Source: Stenotrophomonas maltophilia
Lineage (GTDB): Bacteria > Pseudomonadota > Gammaproteobacteria > Xanthomonadales > Xanthomonadaceae
Direction of reading: 5' to 3'
DNA length: 64,000 bases
NCBI RefSeq assembly: GCF_002138415.1
Contig: NZ_CP015612.1
Span: 1,776,001 to 1,840,000, forward strand
Below, piece after piece: positions 58,594-64,000 of this stretch. Below the pieces are notes generated by a model. It had not been told where the DNA came from. It was given only the letters and a program-made list of their open reading frames with translations, and searched no databases. The translations under genes were made by a program, and so were the position numbers. Each line of letters opens with the position of its first letter. Within the stretch, counting starts at the first letter, position 1.

Positions 58594-59213
58594 GCGTTCA
58601 ATCCCGCACGCAGCTTGTCCATCGCATAGCGCAGCCGCGATTTCACGGTTTCCCGGCCTACGCCGGTGATCTGGCCGATCTCCTCCAGGCTCAGTTCCTG
58701 ATCCAGCCGCAGCTGCAGCACTTCGCGCTGCTCGGGCGGCAGTTGTTCCATCGCCAGCTGGATGCGGCGACGTTGTTCGAATTCGGAAAGCTCACCTTCC
58801 GGGGTCTGTCCATCCTCGATCGCGGCCAGGCGCAGATCGGCATCGGCCGGGGCAGCCGGCCGGTGGCGGGCGGCGCGCCAATGGTCGTTCAGGCGGTTGT
58901 GGGCGATGCGGAACAGCCAGGTGCTGAACGCCGCGTCCGGTTGCCACCCAGCACGGGCGCTGATCACCCGCTGCCAGACGTCCTGGAAGATCTCCTCGGC
59001 CAGCGCGTTGTCGCGCAGTTGCCGCAGCAGGAAGCCGAACAGGCGCTTGCGATGGCGCGCATACAGGCTTTCGAACGCGCGCAGGTCGCCACCGGCCCAG
59101 GCCAGCATCAAGGCTTCATCGGTTGGCAGTGCGCTGGCTTCCACGGCGTACAGGGTAAGGCCTGCAGGCGATGGCGCATAGCCGGTGGCGAGGGCGGGCA
59201 GGGCGAGGGTCAT
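58590..59213 (-). CDS. ECF-type RNA polymerase sigma factor
   Basis: A 207-residue ECF sigma factor. Region 2: F-E-S-L-Y-A-R-H-R-K-R-L-F-G-F-L-L-R and F-Q-D-V-W-Q-R-V, F-S-T-W-L-F-R-I-A-H-N-R-L-N-D. Region 4: L-P-P-E-Q-R-E-V-L-Q-L-R-L and S-L-E-E-I-G-Q-I-T-G-V-G-R-E-T-V-K-S-R-L (cited in parts). The N-terminal 45 residues before region 2 are long for the family, and no Shine-Dalgarno sequence supports 59213, so a later start is possible. It is in an operon with the putative anti-sigma gene. Confidence 0.9.
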   Translation of the reverse strand: MTLALPALATGYAPSPAGLTLYAVEASALPTDEALMLAWAGGDLRAFESLYARHRKRLFGFLLRQLRDNALAEEIFQDVWQRVISARAGWQPDAAFSTWLFRIAHNRLNDHWRAARHRPAAPADADLRLAAIEDGQTPEGELSEFEQRRRIQLAMEQLPPEQREVLQLRLDQELSLEEIGQITGVGRETVKSRLRYAMDKLRAGLNA

Positions 59214-59355
59214 GGCTCGGGAGGGGCTACGGTCAGCAGGAAAAACGTACGGGCGCACGATTCGGGGTTTACGGGCTTCCATTGCCCCCCGGGTGGCGCG
59301 CTATGCTCGGCGGCTCAGGGGAGGCGACGCACTGACGGCGCCAAGAGATTGTCAT

Positions 59356-62199
59356 TTGTCCACGCATGCTGAACCGGCGGAAGACCCACCACACGAGGCC
59401 GTGCTGAGCACGGCGCTGGTGCGCGCGTTGCATGCGCTGTTGCCGGATTCGGCCGTGGTCCGCGTTGGCTGGGACGATCCGCAGCTGGGCCATGGCCAGG
59501 GTGGCTGGCCGCCGCCAGTGGGTGCCGGCCAGGTGGCCGTGGAGCCGGGAATCGGCGAGGGTCAGCATGGCTGGGAATACGACGGAGCGCGGTTGCTGTT
59601 GTCGGTAGCCGGGGCGGCGCCTTCGTCGGCCTGGTGGGGGCTGGCCCGGCAGGCGATGGAGCTGGCTCTGCAGCGTGGCCGCCAGGCTGGGCAGATCAAG
59701 GCATTGGAAGAGGCCGAGCGGCTGCAGCAGGCGCTGTTCCAGATCGCAGACCTGGCCGGTGCCGACCTGGAGATGGGCGAGATGCTGCGCCACGTGCATG
59801 GCGTGCTGGGCACACTGATGTATGCGGAAAACTGCTACATCGTCGAGTACGACGACGTGCGCGACCAGATCCGCTTCCTGTACTTCGCCGATCAGGTGGA
59901 TGACTTCGTTGCCGATCCGTCGCAGAGCTACGCCGCCAGCGAAATGCCGCGCAGCCTGACCGTGGCGCTGTTACGCCATGGCCGGCCGCTCAGCGGTCCG
60001 TCGCGCGAGCTGCTGGCGCGGGTGGTCGATCAGGAACATGACCCGCAGCGCGGTCCGGAAAGTCTCGATTGGCTGGGCGTGCCGATGCTGCGCGATGGTC
60101 GCGTCTGCGGTGCCATCGTGGTGCAGAGTTATGAACATGCCGCGCGCTATGGCGAAGCCGAGCGGGCCCTGCTGGGATTCGTTGCCCAGCACGTGCAGAC
60201 CGCGATGGACCGGCGCCAGGCGCAGGTGCGGCTGGAACAGCAGGTGGAACGGCGCACCCAGGAACTGCGACGCGCCAACCACAGCCTGCAGGACGAAGTA
60301 ACCGAGCGACGTCGCGCCGAACAGCTGCAGACCGCGCTCTACAACATTGCCGAGATGGCGATGTCGGCCGACAGCCTGGCCCAGTTCTATGGGCAGGTGC
60401 ATGGCGTGGTTGGGCGTCTGCTCGACGCGCGCAACTTCTACATCGCGCTGGTCAACGCGGCCGGCAACGGCCTGGATTTCGTCTACTCGGTGGACGAGCA
60501 CAACGCCAGTCGTGCGCCGCGACCGTTCAGCCGGGGCCTGACCGAATATGTGGTTCGCAACCGGCGCCCGCTGCTGGCCTCGCGCGGGCAGATCGACGCG
60601 CTGCTGGCCAGCGGCGAAGTGCGTGAATCCGGTGCGCGCTCGCATTGCTGGCTGGGCGTGCCGCTGCTGCGCGACGACGAAGTGGTTGGCGCGATCGTGG
60701 TGCAGAGCTACAGCGAGAGCAGCATCTTCAGCGTGCACGACCAGCGCCTGTTGACCTTCGTTGCGCAGAACATCGGCACCGGGCTGGCCCGACAGCGCGA
60801 CCAGCAGCGCCTGCGTTCGGCGCACGCCGAGTTGGAGAAGCGCGTTGAGGAGCGCACCCGCGAACTGGCCGAGGTGAACGAGAAACTGCTCGGCCAGATC
60901 GGCGAGCGCCTGCGTGCCGAACAGCGCCTGACCCACCAGGCCATGCACGATGCACTGACCGGCCTGCCCAACCGCCTGCATCTGCTGGATCGCCTGCAGG
61001 ATGCGCTTGCGCTGGCCAAGCGTGAGGGCGGCCCGGTGTTCGCCGTGTTGTTCCTCGACCTGGACCGCTTCAAGCTGGTCAACGACAGCATTGGCCACGC
61101 TGCGGGCGACCGCATGCTGGTGGAAGTGGCCAAACGCATCGTCTCGATGGCCGGCACCGAGGACGTGGTGGCACGCCTGGGCGGCGATGAGTTCGCCGTG
61201 TTGCTGCAGTGCCCGCAGGGCCTGGCGCAGGCGTTGGACTTCGGCCAGCGGCTGCTGTTGGCCCTGCAGGAATCGATGTGGATCGCCGGGCGCGAGCTGT
61301 TCCCGTCCGGCAGCCTTGGCATCGCCTTGTGGAACCCGCGCTACCGGACCGGTGAGGAGCTGCTGCGCGACGCCGATGCGGCGATGTATCGTGCCAAGGC
61401 ACAGGGTCATGATCGTTGCGCGATCTTCGACGAGGACATGCGCGAGCAGGCCATGCGCAGCCTTGATCTGGAAGCCGACCTGCGGCGTGCGATCAACAAC
61501 CACGACTTCGTGCCGTTCTACCAGCCGATCGTGCGTCTGTCCGATGGCGAGGTAGTGGGGCACGAGGCGTTGCTGCGCTGGCAGCACGAGCGCCGTGGCC
61601 TGCTGCTGCCGGGCGCGTTCCTGGAACTGGGCGAGGAAAGCGGCCTGATCGAACAGGTTGACTGGCTGATCTACGAACAGGTCATCGCCGGCCTGGCCGA
61701 AGGCGGGCGCAGCTATGTATCGGTGAACGTATCGCCGCGTCATTTCCGCTCTGCGGAGTTCAGCGGCCGACTGTTCGGCCTGCTGGACGAGTACGGCGCC
61801 GATCCGCAGCGACTGCGCCTGGAAATAACCGAGGTGGCGCTGCTCGATGATGGTCCGCACACCCTGCGCATCCTGCAGGGCCTGCGCGAACGTGGCATCC
61901 AGGTGCAGCTGGACGATTTCGGTACCGGCTTCTCGGCGCTGTCCTACCTGCACCGCTTCCCGATCAGCACGCTGAAGATCGACCAGAGCTTCATCGCTGG
62001 CCTGCATGGGCCGGAAGTGCAGAGCACGCGTGCGCTGGTCGAGGGCGTGCTGTCGTTGGCGCGTACGCTGGGCATCGAGACCATCGGTGAGGGCATCGAA
62101 ACCGAGGCGCAGCAGCAGACGCTGCGCGAACTCGGCTGCGACTACGGCCAGGGCTATCTGCTGGGGCGGCCCGCACCGTGGAGCTGCGCGGCGGTCTGA
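59356..62199 (+). CDS. GAF-GAF-GGDEF-EAL cyclic-di-GMP signalling protein
   Basis: A protein of about 947 residues. Two GAF sensor domains, each with W-L-G-V-P-x-L-R-D and A-I-V-V-Q-S-Y, are each followed by a coiled coil (V-E-x-R-T-x-E-L). A diguanylate cyclase domain with intact G-G-D-E-F (61180-61194) and a phosphodiesterase domain with intact E-A-L (61564-61572) and D-D-F-G-T-G follow. It may both make and break c-di-GMP under GAF control. No membrane span. The start is uncertain: TTG 59356 (AAGAG upstream) is used; GTG 59401 or the far-upstream 59185 are alternatives. Confidence 0.93.
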   Translation: MSTHAEPAEDPPHEAVLSTALVRALHALLPDSAVVRVGWDDPQLGHGQGGWPPPVGAGQVAVEPGIGEGQHGWEYDGARLLLSVAGAAPSSAWWGLARQAMELALQRGRQAGQIKALEEAERLQQALFQIADLAGADLEMGEMLRHVHGVLGTLMYAENCYIVEYDDVRDQIRFLYFADQVDDFVADPSQSYAASEMPRSLTVALLRHGRPLSGPSRELLARVVDQEHDPQRGPESLDWLGVPMLRDGRVCGAIVVQSYEHAARYGEAERALLGFVAQHVQTAMDRRQAQVRLEQQVERRTQELRRANHSLQDEVTERRRAEQLQTALYNIAEMAMSADSLAQFYGQVHGVVGRLLDARNFYIALVNAAGNGLDFVYSVDEHNASRAPRPFSRGLTEYVVRNRRPLLASRGQIDALLASGEVRESGARSHCWLGVPLLRDDEVVGAIVVQSYSESSIFSVHDQRLLTFVAQNIGTGLARQRDQQRLRSAHAELEKRVEERTRELAEVNEKLLGQIGERLRAEQRLTHQAMHDALTGLPNRLHLLDRLQDALALAKREGGPVFAVLFLDLDRFKLVNDSIGHAAGDRMLVEVAKRIVSMAGTEDVVARLGGDEFAVLLQCPQGLAQALDFGQRLLLALQESMWIAGRELFPSGSLGIALWNPRYRTGEELLRDADAAMYRAKAQGHDRCAIFDEDMREQAMRSLDLEADLRRAINNHDFVPFYQPIVRLSDGEVVGHEALLRWQHERRGLLLPGAFLELGEESGLIEQVDWLIYEQVIAGLAEGGRSYVSVNVSPRHFRSAEFSGRLFGLLDEYGADPQRLRLEITEVALLDDGPHTLRILQGLRERGIQVQLDDFGTGFSALSYLHRFPISTLKIDQSFIAGLHGPEVQSTRALVEGVLSLARTLGIETIGEGIETEAQQQTLRELGCDYGQGYLLGRPAPWSCAAV

Positions 62200-62218
62200 G
62201 CCGCCGCGCAGGAAAGCA

Positions 62219-62812
62219 TCAGCGCAGGGCGGCGCGACGCTTTTCGTCTATCCACTTCGAGGCCTGCGCCGGCTGGTAGTTCTTCATCCACTCCAGCATC
62301 TCTTCGATGTCCGAGCCGTACCACAGGTCCTGGCGCTGGTCCGGGTGCAGGAAGCGCTCTTCCACCATGCGGTCGATCATGCCGATCAGCGGGGCATAGA
62401 AACCTTCCACGTCAAGGAAGGCGCACGGCTTGTTGCCGATGCCAAGCTGGCGCCAGGTCAGCATCTCGAAGATCTCTTCCATGGTGCCGAAGCCGCCGGG
62501 CAGGGTGACGAAGCCATCGGCGAGGTCGAACATGCGCGACTTGCGCTCATGCATCGAACCAACGATTTCCAGTTCAGTCAGGCCGCGATGGGCCACTTCC
62601 CAGTCGGCCAGCTGGCGCGGAATCACACCGGTCACCTCACCGCCGGCGGCGAGCACGGCATTGGCCACGGTTCCCATCAGGCCGACGTTGCCGCCGCCGT
62701 ACACCAGGCGCAGACCGTCACGGGCGATGCGGTCGCCCAGTGCAATGGCGCGCTCGGTATAGGCCGGCTTGCTGCCAGCGTTGGAACCACAGTACACACA
62801 GATCGATTTCAT
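62219..62812 (-). CDS. LOG-family nucleotide phosphoribohydrolase
   Basis: A 197-residue Rossmann-like LOG protein: I-C-V-Y-C-G-S-N-A-G, Y-G-G-G-N-V-G-L-M-G and the hallmark P-G-G-F-G-T-M-E-E. Members split nucleoside 5'-monophosphates into base and ribose phosphate (in plants activating cytokinins). It converges with the GGDEF-EAL gene, 19 bases apart. Confidence 0.93.
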   Translation of the reverse strand: MKSICVYCGSNAGSKPAYTERAIALGDRIARDGLRLVYGGGNVGLMGTVANAVLAAGGEVTGVIPRQLADWEVAHRGLTELEIVGSMHERKSRMFDLADGFVTLPGGFGTMEEIFEMLTWRQLGIGNKPCAFLDVEGFYAPLIGMIDRMVEERFLHPDQRQDLWYGSDIEEMLEWMKNYQPAQASKWIDEKRRAALR

Positions 62813-62839
62813 GGATCTTCCTGTCTCTTGGCCGGAAAC

Positions 62840-62892
62840 GAAAACGCCCCGTCGCCGACCGCAAGGCGGTCAGGGGACGGGGTGTCTATGGA
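62840..62892 (-). terminator. Terminator of the aminotransferase gene
   Basis: Read on the minus strand, CCCCGTC, an inner GACCGC/GCGGTC hairpin region and GACGGGG are followed by CGTTTTCGTTT. It lies about 110 bases past the stop at 63004. Confidence 0.6.
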
Positions 62893-62917
62893 TTATGGAC
62901 CTTCGCGGTTGCCGTCA

Positions 62918-62990
62918 GTAGAGCCGAGCCATGCTCGGCTGCGCTTCGTTCAGATCGCGGCTACGGCTGAGTCGAGCAAGCTCGACTCAA
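62918..62990. repeat. SMAG-like repeats
   Basis: GTAGAGCCGAGCCATGCTCGG (62918-62938) and, after 30 bases, the palindrome GAGTCGAGCAAGCTCGACTC (62970-62989). They lie between the aminotransferase stop and its terminator. Confidence 0.75.
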
Positions 62991-63003
62991 CAAAGAACGC
63001 CGC

Positions 63004-64000
63004 TTACGCCGCCGCAGCCTGCTCGCGGCGCGGGCCTTCACGCAGGGCACGGCCCACCATGCCGACCAGCAGGTCCAGCTCCTCGCTGTCCATGCCGAAG
63101 TGCGGGGTGAAGCGCAGCGAATTCTCGCCACCGTGGATCACGTTGATGCCGTGCTGGCGCAGCCATTCTTCGGTGGAGTTGGCGCCGTAGCACTTGAACT
63201 GCGGGGCCAGCTCGCACGAGAACAGCAGGCCGGTGCCCTGCACCTTGGTGATCAGGCCGCCCAGCTCGCTCTTGAGCTGCTCCAGCTTGCGCACGGCCTC
63301 GGCACCACGTTCGGCGATGTTGGCGCGTACCTGCGGGGTCAGCTGGGCCAGGGTGGCGCAGGCCACGTCCAGCGCGCGCGGGTTGCTGGTCATGGTGTTG
63401 CCGTAGATGCCCTTGCGGTACAGCTGCGCGGCATGCTCGGTCACCGCCAGCACCGACAGCGGGTACTGCGCGGCGTTGAGCGCCTTGGAATAGGTTTCCA
63501 TGTCCGGCGGATCCAGGCCTTCGAAGCCCGGGTAATCGACCACCGACAGCACGCCATGCGCACGCAGGCCGGCCTGGATCGAGTCGAGCAGCAGCAGGCT
63601 GCCATGCGCACGGGTCAGTTCGCGGGCCGCCGCATAGAACGACGGCGGCACCGAGCGCCCCGGGTCGCCTTCGCCCATCACCGGCTCCAGGAACACCGCT
63701 TCGATGAACCACTGGTTGCGTGCGGCGTCCTCGAACACCTTGCGCAGGCCGGCTTCGTCGTACGGCGCCACGGTGATCACCGAATCCTCGCCACGGTAGC
63801 TGGCCAGGTGCTGCATGTAGCTCTTGCGGCTGGAGTCCGAATAGAGGGCAGGGCGGTCGGTACGGCCGTGGAAGCTGCCCTTGACCACCACGCGCTTGAT
63901 CGCAGCACCGGCGTGGCGTGCGCCCGGGTCGGTCTGCAGCTTGGCGTTGACGTCGGCGATGCGCGCGGCCAGGCCGACCGCCTCGGAACCGGAATTCAGG
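63004..64000 (-). CDS. Class III PLP-dependent aminotransferase, C-terminal part
   Basis: The 5' end lies beyond the window; the frame is open to the last base (beginning L-N-S-G-S-E-A-V-G-L-A-A-R, the PLP phosphate-binding loop). The visible 331 residues include S-F-H-G-R-T, F-L-E-P-V-M-G-E-G, L-L-L-D-S-I-Q-A-G-L-R and the likely Schiff-base lysine in Y-S-K-A-L-N. The usual D-E-x-Q motif reads D-S-I-Q here. The substrate cannot be told from this part; acetylornithine- or diamine-type aminotransferases are the nearest in pattern. Confidence 0.85.
   Translation of the reverse strand, partial: LNSGSEAVGLAARIADVNAKLQTDPGARHAGAAIKRVVVKGSFHGRTDRPALYSDSSRKSYMQHLASYRGEDSVITVAPYDEAGLRKVFEDAARNQWFIEAVFLEPVMGEGDPGRSVPPSFYAAARELTRAHGSLLLLDSIQAGLRAHGVLSVVDYPGFEGLDPPDMETYSKALNAAQYPLSVLAVTEHAAQLYRKGIYGNTMTSNPRALDVACATLAQLTPQVRANIAERGAEAVRKLEQLKSELGGLITKVQGTGLLFSCELAPQFKCYGANSTEEWLRQHGINVIHGGENSLRFTPHFGMDSEELDLLVGMVGRALREGPRREQAAAA

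Overview
The window is a high-GC gammaproteobacterial chromosome segment from the Stenotrophomonas maltophilia group. Three things support this. The complete SmeVWX efflux operon lies beside its LysR regulator SmeRv. A LuxR solo matching SmoR lies just downstream. GTAG-type palindromic (SMAG-like) repeats are scattered through most intergenic spaces. Identities rest on reading the proteins and gene order; no database search was run.

Layout. 1-2.5 kb: end of an MBL-fold hydrolase, a PsiF-like protein, an ArsR/SRPBCC pair with a visible operator, and upp. 2.6-8.3 kb: an overlapping operon of TonB receptor, beta-propeller phytase-like lipoprotein, metallophosphatase and exported pyrophosphatase, which reads as a phosphorus-scavenging unit. 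8.3-11.3 kb: a SMI1/KNR4-type gene broken by an in-frame stop, a photolyase and an OmpA-family lipoprotein. 11.3-12.3 kb: a tandem array of terminator hairpins joined to SMAG-like elements. 12.3-21.3 kb: smeRv and smeU1-V-W-U2-X. 21.3-24.7 kb: small enzymes and the hchA-smoR pair.

24.7-26.3 kb holds the most interesting locus. A 32-codon peptide gene ends in a Trp-rich tail (W-x-x-W-x-x-W) and is followed after two hairpins by a cytochrome P450 gene. The P450 has a heme Cys and an ExxR motif but an unusual I-helix. This looks like an undescribed P450-modified ribosomal peptide (RiPP) cassette. Its promoter carries a perfect 19-bp palindrome at the expected transcription start.

26.3-37.7 kb is accessory: a lipoprotein hydrolase, a subtilase, the tmRNA gene ssrA with a decayed integrase and a tiny two-gene operon beside it, a PstS/DING-like protein, and a likely type IV secretion effector with a C-terminal XVIPCD domain.

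37.8-64 kb is mostly core: smpB, ratA-rnfH, bamE/fur, a GDSL esterase with a repeat-derived tail, recN, hrcA-grpE-dnaK-dnaJ, an AraC/MFS pair, pdxY-tyrA, an ABC exporter, a YigZ protein, an ECF sigma/anti-sigma pair, a GAF-GGDEF-EAL protein, a LOG-family protein and a partial class III aminotransferase. A roughly 500-bp nested palindrome sits between the MFS gene and pdxY, and a DnaA-box/hairpin cluster follows tyrA.
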